Assembly (NCBI GenBank): GCA_900770325.1 | Contig: CAAGKE010000019.1 | Span: 1 to 34,322 of the forward strand | Length of the DNA stretch: 34,322 nt | Source: Lachnospiraceae bacterium | GTDB taxonomy: Bacteria > Bacillota > Clostridia > Lachnospirales > Lachnospiraceae | Reading direction: 5' to 3' | In this document: positions 16,988-25,972 of the stretch, piece by piece | Numbering within the stretch: position 1 is the first letter of the stretch | Layout of the letters: each line of letters starts with the position of its first letter | Position numbers and translations under genes: made by a program | Notes under the pieces: generated by a model | Told to the model about the DNA's origin: nothing | The model's input: the letters and a program-made list of their open reading frames with translations, nothing else | The model's database searches: none

Positions 16988-18091
16988 ATGAATACTAATC
17001 ATTTCAAATATTCCATCGTTACGGTTACATATAATTGTGCTGATACCATTGAGCGAACGATTCAGAGTGTTCTCGGTCAAACATATAACAACATCGAGTA
17101 TATCGTTGTTGACGGTGATTCGACGGATGGAACCAAGGCAATATTAGATCGATATTCCAAGCAAATTGCACATTACATTTCAGAACCGGATGATGGTCTG
17201 TATTATGCCATGAATAAGGGAATTGCCATGGCGACGGGAGATTTCATCGGATTTCTGAATGGGGATGATTATTATACCAATAGTCGTGTGATTGCAACGG
17301 TCAATCAATATGTGCAGGAAAATGTTGACATCCTAGCCGGCAGGATTTCCGTTAACGGTGTAATGAGTCCGGACCATTCTAAAATTCAACTGAACACAAT
17401 GCGCAAGCAAATGGCGATCCCGCACCCTGCTATGTTTACAAGAAAATCGTTGTTTGATAAAATCGGCAGATTTGATGTGCATTACAGAATTGCGGCGGAT
17501 TATGACTGGACGTTGCGGGCATATGAGCACGGAGCCGAATTTTTGCTGATTGACGATTGCCTTGTAAATTTTGATCCGGGTGGACTTTCTTCATCTATCA
17601 AATCATGTGTGGAGACCGCGGAAATTGTTATAAAAAACGAACATTGCAATGTTGAGGAGATGAAAAGAAAATATATAACCAATGTGCTACTGCTGACATT
17701 AAGGAATAGCTTGCGGCAATGTGCTGCATTTGATCAGAAATTCCTCCTTTACCGAGTTCATACATGGATCATCTGGGGAACTGGAACATGGGGGAAAAGG
17801 CTTGCAAATTACGTGGGTAACACGCATTTATTTCAGATTTCCTGTTTTATGGAAAGCCGGGGTAAGGTAGAAAATTTTGCAGGGCATTCGGTTTATGCTT
17901 ATCAGAAAGAACGGGTGACAGCACCCATTTTAATCGCAACCTCTCTTTATGTGGATGACATATCCGCAAGGTTAAGTCAGGATGGATTTTGCAGAGGAAA
18001 AGATTATTTCACGCTGACAGATGTGGCAGAAACGATGAATTTGGACGGGACAGAGGCGGCTGATGCAATCAGAGAAATCAGGAATCTTTGA
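16988..18091 (+). CDS. GT2-family glycosyltransferase with C-terminal Rossmann-like module
   Basis: Residues 1-235 form a GT-A fold family 2 enzyme: YSIVTVTYNCADTIERTIQS, VLGQTYNNIEYIVVDGDSTD, AMNKGIAMATGDFIGFLNGD with the DxD-like GDD near residue 93, and HPAMFTRKSLF, typical of WcaA/WbbL-like sugar transferases. From about residue 259 comes the recurring module (TWIIWGTGTWGKRLANYV, then ISCFMES and APILIATSLY). No clear Shine-Dalgarno precedes the ATG, but the protein begins at the expected family position. It overlaps the next gene by 29 bases, so the pair is probably translated together. GC content rises again from here onward. Sugar specificity cannot be read from the sequence. Confidence 0.88.
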   Translation: MNTNHFKYSIVTVTYNCADTIERTIQSVLGQTYNNIEYIVVDGDSTDGTKAILDRYSKQIAHYISEPDDGLYYAMNKGIAMATGDFIGFLNGDDYYTNSRVIATVNQYVQENVDILAGRISVNGVMSPDHSKIQLNTMRKQMAIPHPAMFTRKSLFDKIGRFDVHYRIAADYDWTLRAYEHGAEFLLIDDCLVNFDPGGLSSSIKSCVETAEIVIKNEHCNVEEMKRKYITNVLLLTLRNSLRQCAAFDQKFLLYRVHTWIIWGTGTWGKRLANYVGNTHLFQISCFMESRGKVENFAGHSVYAYQKERVTAPILIATSLYVDDISARLSQDGFCRGKDYFTLTDVAETMNLDGTEAADAIREIRNL

Positions 18092-19538
18092 AAACGCTGT
18101 AAAAAATATCGTGATTTTCGGCGGCGGGACCTACGGCAGAAATGTCTTTGATGTGTTGCATTATCTGGCCATACCTGCATATGCTGTGACCGATAATCAT
18201 CATTCGGATATTGCATGGCTTAAAAGTACAGGGATTCCCTATATTGCGCCGCAGAAGCTGCAGAGGATCGAGAATCTCCTGGTTATCATAGCGATGAAAA
18301 ATGATATTGAAGAGGTCAGAGCGCAGTTGCATGATTTTCGGATCTCAGATGAACATATCATGAGCTATGCAGACGTTATGAACCGTCTGGGCGTGAAACT
18401 GGCAGAAGAAGAATCAGAGAAAATCAGCCACCACCTTACGGATTATTACGATGACGCGGCGTTGCAGGTTTTATTTGACAATCAGATTTATACCATGCAG
18501 CGCTTTGGAGGAATTTCAAGATATTATTATGAGCTGATGCATGGCATTACGGAACATTCTAATGTACAGGCGGATTTTTGCAACTGCTTTTGCAAAAGTG
18601 AATTTGATTTTTCGACGATTGCACCTCAATACAGATATTATCATGAAACGCGAGGAGATCTGCCGCTTGCGGCAGTTACTTTCACCAGTCAGAAATTGCT
18701 GCATGATCTGACGCAGAATCGGACATATGACATCTATCATCCGTCTTATTATCAGGATTTTCATATAACAGCGGCAAAACATCTCATTGTAACAGTACAC
18801 GACATGATCTATGAACTGATCCTGCATCAGGAGGAGATGGACGGTGGAAAGCGCTCACTGCTTGAAAGAGCGGATGCTGTGATTGCTGTCTCTGAGAATA
18901 CCAAAAAGGATCTGGTATCCTATTATCATTACGATCCTGCCAAGGTATTTGTTATATACGAAGCTGCATCCGTTCCACAGAATCCTGGTGCGAAGGCAGT
19001 TATTCCCGAAAAATATATACTCTATGTGGGACAGAGAGGCGGATATAAAAACTTTGAAGGCTTATTGAGAGCTTTTGCACAGAGCACATATAGAAATGAT
19101 GTTATTTTGGTGGCCTACGGAGGAGGCAACTTCAGTGACGGGGAACTGCGTATGATTGATGAACTTGGACTTTCCGAGAATGTCCGACACATTACGGGTG
19201 ATATGCAGCTGATGGCAAATCTATATGCATATGCAGAAGCTTTTATTTATCCGTCTCAATATGAGGGCTTTGGAATACCGATTTTGGAAGCTATGCATTA
19301 TGGTGCTCCTGTGTTGACTGCTGATGTGTCATCAATGCCGGAAGTCGGAGGAAATGCGGCTGTTTATTTTAATCCGTATGATATTGAAAGCATGAAAAAT
19401 GCAATCGATCGTGTTCTTGAGAATTCGGAACTGAGAGCACATCTTTCAAAACTGAGCATAGAGAGGGAAAAACTATTTTCTTGGGAAAAGTGTGCAAGGC
19501 AAACTTTGAAATTATACCATATGGTTGCGGGAAAATAG
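18063..19538 (+). CDS. GT4-family glycosyltransferase with N-terminal Rossmann-like module
   Basis: Residues 14-110 are the recurring module (NIVIFGGGTYGRNVFDVL, LLVIIAMKNDIEEVRAQL). Residues about 135-491 are a family 4 GT-B glycosyltransferase: MQRFGGISRYYYELM, VTVHDMIYE, ADAVIAVSENTKKDL, YILYVGQRGGYKNFEGLL near 318, and YPSQYEGFGIPILEAM near 397, which carries the E-x7-E motif. The pattern is close to mannosyltransferase-type GT4 enzymes. The ATG lies inside the upstream gene, with GAGG six bases before it. The C-terminus of the upstream protein and the N-terminus of this one carry the same module, so two copies sit almost back to back across the gene junction. Confidence 0.9.
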   Translation: MQSEKSGIFENAVKNIVIFGGGTYGRNVFDVLHYLAIPAYAVTDNHHSDIAWLKSTGIPYIAPQKLQRIENLLVIIAMKNDIEEVRAQLHDFRISDEHIMSYADVMNRLGVKLAEEESEKISHHLTDYYDDAALQVLFDNQIYTMQRFGGISRYYYELMHGITEHSNVQADFCNCFCKSEFDFSTIAPQYRYYHETRGDLPLAAVTFTSQKLLHDLTQNRTYDIYHPSYYQDFHITAAKHLIVTVHDMIYELILHQEEMDGGKRSLLERADAVIAVSENTKKDLVSYYHYDPAKVFVIYEAASVPQNPGAKAVIPEKYILYVGQRGGYKNFEGLLRAFAQSTYRNDVILVAYGGGNFSDGELRMIDELGLSENVRHITGDMQLMANLYAYAEAFIYPSQYEGFGIPILEAMHYGAPVLTADVSSMPEVGGNAAVYFNPYDIESMKNAIDRVLENSELRAHLSKLSIEREKLFSWEKCARQTLKLYHMVAGK

Positions 19539-19556
19539 ATACTTCGGAGGCAATGT

Positions 19557-21014
19557 ATGGCTCAGTTTATCAACTGTTCCATCAGTAAATTTAAGCAATT
19601 TACTGCAGAACGAAAAATATATCTTTATGGTGCCGGCAGGCGATGCCGGAAATTTCTGGATGAAATCCCTGATTTACAGATCGAGGCTGTTATTGATACT
19701 GCGAAAGCAGCAGAAAATACTCGCTTTATCTACCATGGGTGCGAATATCGACTGATCACATTTGAACAGGCATTGCAGGAATGCCATACTGGGTGCGACA
19801 TTGTTATTACCATTATGGCTTATGATGAAGCAGAAACCTTAATAAATGCATCACCGGAGTTGGAGTATATTTCCTATTTTATCTATACAAAAATGAGAGA
19901 ATGGCGTGCCGAGAATTACGCTGAGCAAAATCGGCACAACAGAATTAAGCGGTACCAGATCGTCGAGGATAATGGAAATTCTTTTAATGCCGGCACCAAG
20001 GCACCGGAGGATATCATACAGATTGCCGGTGAAGACGGATATCAAATCATACAGGTGCATATGTTCAGCGATACACGCTCCGACTGGCAGGCAGCACTTT
20101 CTTCCATTCAACCTTCATCCTATCTGTTACTGCAACTCCCGTTGAAAAATCCACAATATACGGAAGACTGCATCCACGTAATAACCAAACTGAAAGAGCA
20201 AAAAGAAATCAAATTGATTGTGTTGTTTCATGACATCGAATCTTTGCGACCGATCGATTTCCATACTGAAAGGCTCTTTGCGGAACAATTTTTTGTCAAA
20301 GAATCTGATGTAATCATTCTGCATAACCAGAGAATGATTGACTATCTGGTAAAAACAGATGGGGCAGCCCAGGAAAAACTCTTGGATCTGGAGATATTTG
20401 ATTATCTTTTTCATGACAAAAATACAGCGAGTCCAAGAAGTAATGAAATGGGGAAGAATAATGTAATCATTGCCGGCAATCTAAGCAGTGAAAAAAACAC
20501 TTATTTTCTGAAACTAAGAGAAACCGGAATCCGACGTCTTTATTTGTACGGCTCCGGAGGAGGCAGCTATCTTGATGAAGCTGACAATATTACTTATTGC
20601 GGTGCATATCCACCAGAGCGGCTCATTTCAGTGATAGTTGAAGGCTGGGGATTGATATGGGGAGGTGACAGTATTACAACATGCAACGGAAAAGAAGGGG
20701 AGTATCTTCGATACAATAATCCACACAAATTGTCTTTTTATCTTGCAGCAGGAATGCCTGTGATTATCTGGGAGAAGGCAGCACAGGCTGCGTTCGTGCA
20801 GAAATATAATGTGGGTATTACAGTATCATCCCTTTTTGAAGTCCAACAGAAAATCGACACATTGTCGAGAGAAGAATATTTAATAAAATGCAGGAATGCT
20901 CAGGAAATAAGTACAAAACTCAGTGCAGGCTACTATATGAAGCACGCACTTTATGAAGCAGAGGAGAAACTGAAAGATTGTGAGGCATGCAAGGGCGGAA
21001 AGGTGCATTTCTGA
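19557..21014 (+). CDS. Gtf3/galactofuranosyltransferase-like enzyme with N-terminal Rossmann-like module
   Basis: Residues 18-115 are the recurring module (KIYLYGAGRRCRKFLDEI, EAVIDTA, CDIVITIMAYDEAETLI). From about residue 160 the protein resembles the Gtf3/beta-1,6-galactofuranosyltransferase group of GT-B enzymes: LIVLFHDIESLR near 221, SDVIILHNQRMIDYL near 248, NVIIAGNLSSEKN, YLYGSGGGSY, and the characteristic LRYNNPHKLSFYLAAGMPVI near 383-402. Gtf3-type enzymes extend glycans on serine-rich adhesins in streptococci; the acceptor here is unknown. CGGAGG lies six bases before the ATG and 18 bases separate it from the previous gene, consistent with one operon. Confidence 0.82.
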   Translation: MAQFINCSISKFKQFTAERKIYLYGAGRRCRKFLDEIPDLQIEAVIDTAKAAENTRFIYHGCEYRLITFEQALQECHTGCDIVITIMAYDEAETLINASPELEYISYFIYTKMREWRAENYAEQNRHNRIKRYQIVEDNGNSFNAGTKAPEDIIQIAGEDGYQIIQVHMFSDTRSDWQAALSSIQPSSYLLLQLPLKNPQYTEDCIHVITKLKEQKEIKLIVLFHDIESLRPIDFHTERLFAEQFFVKESDVIILHNQRMIDYLVKTDGAAQEKLLDLEIFDYLFHDKNTASPRSNEMGKNNVIIAGNLSSEKNTYFLKLRETGIRRLYLYGSGGGSYLDEADNITYCGAYPPERLISVIVEGWGLIWGGDSITTCNGKEGEYLRYNNPHKLSFYLAAGMPVIIWEKAAQAAFVQKYNVGITVSSLFEVQQKIDTLSREEYLIKCRNAQEISTKLSAGYYMKHALYEAEEKLKDCEACKGGKVHF

Positions 21015-21035
21015 AATTTGAAGGGAGAATCAAAT

Positions 21036-23612
21036 ATGGAAGAAAAGCATGGATCTGACCCGGCTGAGCAAAAGTTTCTTGGCGAAATTCGGACAGGCTT
21101 GATAGGCTGGTACCCGTTCAGCAAGGATGCCCGTATTTTGTATATGGGCGGTGATACAGCACTGGTTTCCTTTCTTGAAAAATATGGCAGCGTTGATGTT
21201 TTGACCGTGACAGATGTCGCGGAAATTTTGAAAGAGAACACTCTGTCTGGAGTGACAGATTCTTCTTGTACCTTTCACGGCACCACTGCCGCTGAGACAT
21301 CGGACGGCAGTTCGGAACATCAGAGCACGAATTGTTCGAGTAAAAAACTTTCGAGAAAAAGGAGCGGTTTTACAGGAATCCACAGTTATGATTATGTGAT
21401 CTCTGTCGGAACACCGGAACTCTTTCAGAATGCATCTGCCGTACTTCAATTCCTTTCGAATTGCTGCAAGGACAACGGGACGCTGATTCTTGGGATGAAT
21501 AACCGTTATGGGATTCGGTATTTCTGCGGAGACAGGGATCCATATACAGATCGGACTTTTGACGGAATTACAGATTATCAGACAGAGTATCGAAGAAGCG
21601 ACGTTTCCTTCCGGGGACGGATGTATGGTCGCGGTGAACTGGGAGAAATGCTTGCGTCAGCCGGGTGGAAGAGGGAAAATCAGCATTTCTTCGCCGTATT
21701 GCCGGGTTTGGAGTACCCGGCTTTTCTCTATGCGGAAGGATATCGGCCCAACGAGGCCGTCTCCGGGCGCACATTTGGAGTGTATCATTCGCCGGATACG
21801 GTTTTTCTGCAGGAAGATGCTCTCTACAACGGCCTGATGGATAACGGGCTGTTTTATCAGACGGCGAATGCTTATCTGATCGTGTGCAGTCGGCAAGTGG
21901 GAAACACAATCTCAGATGTACTCCAGGTCACAAGTTCTGTAGAACGCGGCCATGAGAATGCACTGTATACGATTCTCACGAAGAAAAATGTCATAAAGAG
22001 GGCTGCCTTTCCCGAGGGTATGGCAAGGCTTGACAATCTTCATGAAAATATGCAAAGGATTCAAGCACGGGGGATCAACACTGTAGAGGAGACTGCTGTA
22101 CGGGAATCTTCCGTGCAGGGTGAACTGTATTACGAAATCCCTGCGTGTAAATCCGGCAACAATGATGATCAGAGAGATCTGATGCTGGTTATGCCTTATG
22201 TGCATGCTCCGACATCGGTCTCTGCATTTCATCAGCTGGATCCGGCAGACAAGGATTCTTTTTACCGTATGCTGGATTTGTTCATCAGCATTCTGCAGAG
22301 ATCTTCCGATCAGATTACAGGAACATCCGAAATGGTCCAGAAGACATCGGATATGCTCCATGATCTTGGAATGGATCCGAAGAAAGCACAGCGATGCGGC
22401 AGACTTCTGGAGCAGGAACCGGTGATGGAACATGGGTACCTGGATATGAAGCTTCTGAACAGTTTCTATCAGGATGGGAAATACCTGCTTTTTGATCAGG
22501 AGCTGGATATTCCAGATCTTCCCCTTTCTGTCCTTACTTATCAGGCGGTAAGAGATGCACTGAATGCATTCCGGGGAACACCGGATCGTAATGCTGTTCT
22601 TGAACGATATGGATTTACCAGGGAAACTGCCGAGTTAAATGATGCATACAGCAGCTGCCTGATCAATTCTCTGCGCCGTCAGGACCGTATTCCGGAATTT
22701 CGAAGAAAGCACATGGTCAGGTACGATGTGCAGAATGCAAACCTTCGACGATCCAATTTTTCATATGAAGAATACAATGAACGGTTTCTCAATATCTTCA
22801 GAGGGTCTTCCGGGAAGAAACTAGTGCTGTTCGGAGCAGGACTCTATGCGCGAAATTTCCTGGAACTATATGGAGACATCCGTCCGGTTTCGCTGATTAT
22901 CGATAATTCACCAAAACGAAAGAAGGAGTTAAATGGAATCCCGATTGGTTCTGCAGATGCATTGAAGGAGCTGAATCCCGGAACATTCAAGGTGATTGTC
23001 TGTGTGCGTGACTGTGTTCCGGTTCTAAGGCAGCTTGATGAGATGGGAATCCATGACGCCACTGTATTTGATCCTGCGATTATCGTTACAGAGAAGCCAT
23101 CCGATATAACAAATGAAGAAAAGACGACAGCCTGTGTAAAAGGCACTGACGATAGAGAAACAGCATTGGACGAAGACATGAATAAGAAGAAATATCATAT
23201 CGGTTATATTGCCGGTGTCTTTGATCTTTTTCATGTGGGCCATGTGAACCTTCTGCGCCGTGCGAAGGAACAGTGCGATTATCTGATCGTCGGAGTTGTC
23301 AGCGATGAAGGCGTAAAACGCAATAAGAACACAAGCACGGTGATTCCCTGTGAACAGCGGATGGAGGTGCTGAAAGCCTGCCGATATGTTGATCAGGTTG
23401 TAAAGCTTCCGCTGGATTTTGCAGATACGGACACAATGTGGAAGAGATATCACTTTGATGTGCAGTTCTCCGGCAGTGATTACGAAAATGAACCGACCTG
23501 GCAGAGAAGAAGGGAATTTCTGGAAGCACATGGCGCGGAGCTTGTTTTCTTTCCGTATACACAATCGACAAGCACAACGAAAATCAAGCAGGAATTGAAG
23601 CAGCGGACCTGA
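21036..23612 (+). CDS. Four-part protein: methyltransferase-like + kinase-like + Rossmann-like module + cytidylyltransferase
   Basis: An 858-residue protein. Residues about 10-245 look like a class I SAM methyltransferase with a degenerate first motif (ILYMGGDTA; YDYVISVGTPELF; GTLILGMNNRYGIRYF). Residues about 290-540 look like a phosphotransferase of the choline/aminoglycoside kinase type: a possible lysine in NVIKRAAF, then GYLDMKLLNSF near 467-477 (D-x4-N) and LLFDQELD near 483 (DxE-like). Residues about 594-690 are the recurring module (KLVLFGAGLYARNFLEL). Residues about 722-858 are a TagD/CCT-type cytidylyltransferase with GVFDLFHVGH (HxGH) and TQSTSTTKIKQEL. A kinase followed by a cytidylyltransferase is the logic of LicA plus LicC, so it may phosphorylate and CTP-activate an alcohol; that is inference. 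I chose ATG 21036 (AAGGGAGA upstream) over TTG 21018. Confidence 0.78.
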   Translation: MEEKHGSDPAEQKFLGEIRTGLIGWYPFSKDARILYMGGDTALVSFLEKYGSVDVLTVTDVAEILKENTLSGVTDSSCTFHGTTAAETSDGSSEHQSTNCSSKKLSRKRSGFTGIHSYDYVISVGTPELFQNASAVLQFLSNCCKDNGTLILGMNNRYGIRYFCGDRDPYTDRTFDGITDYQTEYRRSDVSFRGRMYGRGELGEMLASAGWKRENQHFFAVLPGLEYPAFLYAEGYRPNEAVSGRTFGVYHSPDTVFLQEDALYNGLMDNGLFYQTANAYLIVCSRQVGNTISDVLQVTSSVERGHENALYTILTKKNVIKRAAFPEGMARLDNLHENMQRIQARGINTVEETAVRESSVQGELYYEIPACKSGNNDDQRDLMLVMPYVHAPTSVSAFHQLDPADKDSFYRMLDLFISILQRSSDQITGTSEMVQKTSDMLHDLGMDPKKAQRCGRLLEQEPVMEHGYLDMKLLNSFYQDGKYLLFDQELDIPDLPLSVLTYQAVRDALNAFRGTPDRNAVLERYGFTRETAELNDAYSSCLINSLRRQDRIPEFRRKHMVRYDVQNANLRRSNFSYEEYNERFLNIFRGSSGKKLVLFGAGLYARNFLELYGDIRPVSLIIDNSPKRKKELNGIPIGSADALKELNPGTFKVIVCVRDCVPVLRQLDEMGIHDATVFDPAIIVTEKPSDITNEEKTTACVKGTDDRETALDEDMNKKKYHIGYIAGVFDLFHVGHVNLLRRAKEQCDYLIVGVVSDEGVKRNKNTSTVIPCEQRMEVLKACRYVDQVVKLPLDFADTDTMWKRYHFDVQFSGSDYENEPTWQRRREFLEAHGAELVFFPYTQSTSTTKIKQELKQRT

Positions 23613-23651
23613 TCCTGTGAGAGTTCGAAAAACAACAGATGGGGGAGAGTT

Positions 23652-24977
23652 ATGAAACTAATATTTGATCCTTATGAAACTATCATCAATATCCGCAGAC
23701 CTGCGGGAAATCTGAGAGATATTCACACAGCAGGCTTTGACAGCGTGCTTCTTGACTTCCGTACGGCTTGTAAGGAAGAGTATTTTATGCACATGACCAG
23801 AAGCCGGAAGGAGGCGGCGGCAGAGGGACAGCCGTTTCTGCCGGACGAACCGGAGAAGACAGGAACAGTCGTGGCACCGCTCTTGTCGGCATGCGGGGAA
23901 CAGGGACTGAAAATTTCAGGAGCTATGGCTCCGGTGATTCCTTATGACAGATCAAATCCTGCCATGAATGACATACAGAAAGGTCTTGCGAGGGAAAGTG
24001 TGGCCTGTGCGATCGAACAGGGATGCCGTTTCTGCATTGTTCCTCCCCTGTTTGTCGGGATTCCGATTGAGGATGAGCGAAAGGTCAATATGGATTATTA
24101 CCGATCTTTCCTTACAGTTCTGAAAGAACATCCGAAGGCGGCAGACGCGAAGTTCCAGATTCTTCTTGAAAACGAATGCCGGGATCATGGCGGCCATCTG
24201 GTGCGCGGCATCCTTTCCGATCCGCAGGATGCACTCGACTGGCTGTCGGAGTTGAATGATACTGCACGAAAGACACTTGGCTATGATGCATTTGGATTCT
24301 GCCTGAATATTGGTCATGCAAATATATGCGGACAGGATCTTGATGAGATCACACCGGTACTGAAGAATTGTATTTCCTCCGTTATTCTGACGGACAACAG
24401 CGGACATGAGGACGGTGAATATCTTCCGTTTGCCAGCGCATCGAAGGGGGCTTCTTCGATCATTGCAGAGGGAAATACAAACTGGCTTTCCGTGATCCGC
24501 GGACTCCGGAAGATTCATTATGATGGACCTGTGATCTTCTCTATGGCAGATACTCTGCGGTCATTTCCTGTATTTGTCCGTCCCCAGCTTCTCATATTTG
24601 CAAAGTCCGTTGCAGATTTCTTTGTCTGGCAGCTGACGATGGAGCAGACGATTGCAAAGTATTCTCATATCGTACTGTTTGGTGCCGGCAATATGTGCCG
24701 TAATTACATGATGGATTATGGCGAGAAGTATCCCCCGCTGTTTACCTGTGATAACAACAGCAAGCGCTGGGGCGAGGAGTTCTGCGGGTTGAAGATTGAA
24801 TCTCCGGAAAAGCTTAAAGACCTTCCGGAAGGTACCGGCATTTTCATCTGCAATGAATTCTACACGGAGATCCGGACACAGCTGGAATCCATGGGCGTAT
24901 CTGCAGGAATTGAATATTACAGCGACCGCTATCCGAATACAGAAGCACGCAAGAGGCTGAAAGGACTCTGGAAATAG
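23652..24977 (+). CDS. Xylose-isomerase-like TIM-barrel protein, probable pseudoenzyme, with C-terminal Rossmann-like module
   Basis: Residues 1-320 follow the AP-endonuclease-2/xylose-isomerase-like TIM barrel and align with the second family member at 25973-26929. The first metal ligand is kept (FQILLENE), but FCFDTGHANI becomes FCLNIGHANI, LHIHDNDG becomes ILTDNSG, and NFETAPVLSSFP becomes FSMADTLRSFP, so the expected Asp, His and final Glu are gone. Catalysis as an isomerase is therefore doubtful. Residues 338-425 are the recurring module (HIVLFGAGNMCRNYMMDYG, FTCDNNSKRW). GGGGGAG precedes the ATG. It is the last gene of the run that carries the module and may act as a structural or sugar-binding partner (inference). 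Confidence 0.8.
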   Translation: MKLIFDPYETIINIRRPAGNLRDIHTAGFDSVLLDFRTACKEEYFMHMTRSRKEAAAEGQPFLPDEPEKTGTVVAPLLSACGEQGLKISGAMAPVIPYDRSNPAMNDIQKGLARESVACAIEQGCRFCIVPPLFVGIPIEDERKVNMDYYRSFLTVLKEHPKAADAKFQILLENECRDHGGHLVRGILSDPQDALDWLSELNDTARKTLGYDAFGFCLNIGHANICGQDLDEITPVLKNCISSVILTDNSGHEDGEYLPFASASKGASSIIAEGNTNWLSVIRGLRKIHYDGPVIFSMADTLRSFPVFVRPQLLIFAKSVADFFVWQLTMEQTIAKYSHIVLFGAGNMCRNYMMDYGEKYPPLFTCDNNSKRWGEEFCGLKIESPEKLKDLPEGTGIFICNEFYTEIRTQLESMGVSAGIEYYSDRYPNTEARKRLKGLWK

Positions 24978-25038
24978 AGCTTCCATGGTTTCGACAACAA
25001 CCGAGAGCCAGGAGCAAACGAGTCTTGCAGGTCCCGGA

Positions 25039-25047
25039 TGTTATAAT
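25039..25047 (+). promoter_or_regulatory. Extended -10 promoter of the toxin-antitoxin pair
   Basis: TGTTATAAT at 25039-25047 is a perfect extended -10 (TGnTATAAT), about 50 bases ahead of the small upstream gene of the pair. No good -35 is found at 17 bases, which extended -10 promoters can tolerate. It suggests the pair has its own transcription start inside the glycan cluster. Confidence 0.45.
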
Positions 25048-25097
25048 GAGATCAGATAGAGAACCGGTGAATTTCCAGGAAACAAAGGAGGGATTAT

Positions 25098-25313
25098 ATG
25101 CAAGTAAAAGAAAAAGATACACAGATTCCTTCTGACAACATGCTGACTGCAAATGCCCGTCTTGCTGTGAAGCAGGAACTTCAGAAGAAAAAGCAGCTTG
25201 GACAGCCTATTTCGAAAGTGGATCCCAAAACAGGTCTTATCTATATCGAATATGGAGATGGCACCATCGAAGAATTTGGCAGGGTGAAAAGGCCAGGTGA
25301 CAATGAATTCTAA
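25098..25313 (+). CDS. Small protein, candidate antitoxin of the zeta-like toxin
   Basis: A 71-residue charged protein with GGAGG just ahead of its ATG. A helical stretch (LTANARLAVKQELQKKKQL, residues 16-34) is followed by a short beta-rich tail (ISKVDPKTGLIYIEYGDGTI). The tail pattern of DPKTGxIYxEYxDG resembles small proteins encoded directly upstream of zeta-type kinases in other Firmicutes, from memory. Its 3' end overlaps the toxin start by 11 bases, the usual order and coupling for a type II system. No DNA-binding motif is visible, so any autoregulation is unknown. The antitoxin role is assigned by position. Confidence 0.65.
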   Translation: MQVKEKDTQIPSDNMLTANARLAVKQELQKKKQLGQPISKVDPKTGLIYIEYGDGTIEEFGRVKRPGDNEF

Positions 25314-25926
25314 GCTGAAGAAGCCGGAGATCGTGGTGTTTGCCGGGCCAAATGGATCAGGAAAAAGTACCATAACGAGTCTGCTGCGCCCGACGAACAT
25401 GCGGTATATCAACGCAGATGAGATCAAAAAGGTGCTTGATTGCGATAATCTGAAGGCAGCTCAGATAGCAGAAAAGCAGAGAGAGGAATGCCTTGAGCAG
25501 AATGAAAACTTCTGCTTTGAAACCGTGCTGTCCACTGATCGAAATTTGAAGCTGCTGCAGCGGGCAAAGAAAAAAGGATACTTTATCCGGTGCTACTATG
25601 TCCTGACCGCAGATCCTGTTATCAATATTACGAGGGTGGCTACAAGAGTAGCTACAGGCGGCCATGATGTCCCAAAGGAAAAGATCATATCCAGATATTA
25701 CAGAGCTCTGAAGCTGGTTCCGGATCTTGTTGCAACTTGTGATGTCTGCCATATCTATGATAACTCAACGGATAAACCATATCGTATTTTCAAAAAACGC
25801 AAGGATCTCTGCTGGTATTGCACGGAACCTCATTGGTGGCTGAAAAAGGACATTGTCAGACTGACAGGGATTCGAAATCCGGAAAAGAAGGATCTGAACA
25901 CGATCCATGAAACTTCCGGTAAATGA
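25303..25926 (+). CDS. Zeta-toxin/PezT-family kinase
   Basis: A P-loop kinase with FAGPNGSGKST (Walker A, residues 13-23), the zeta-like INADEIKK, ENFCFETVLST (the substrate-binding glutamate region) and RVATRVATGGHDVPKEKI, whose arginines and GGHDVP segment are typical of this family. Known zeta toxins phosphorylate UDP-N-acetylglucosamine and block wall synthesis; some chromosomal relatives may have metabolic roles. ATG 25303 is preferred; GTG 25297 is also in frame. The pair sits between two sugar-enzyme genes, in the same direction. It could be a stabilising module for the cluster, or a kinase recruited to nucleotide-sugar chemistry; the sequence does not decide. Confidence 0.85.
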   Translation: MNSKLKKPEIVVFAGPNGSGKSTITSLLRPTNMRYINADEIKKVLDCDNLKAAQIAEKQREECLEQNENFCFETVLSTDRNLKLLQRAKKKGYFIRCYYVLTADPVINITRVATRVATGGHDVPKEKIISRYYRALKLVPDLVATCDVCHIYDNSTDKPYRIFKKRKDLCWYCTEPHWWLKKDIVRLTGIRNPEKKDLNTIHETSGK

Positions 25927-25972
25927 TCGGAACAGCAAATGCATATACATCGTTTGAAAGCAGGGGAGAAAA

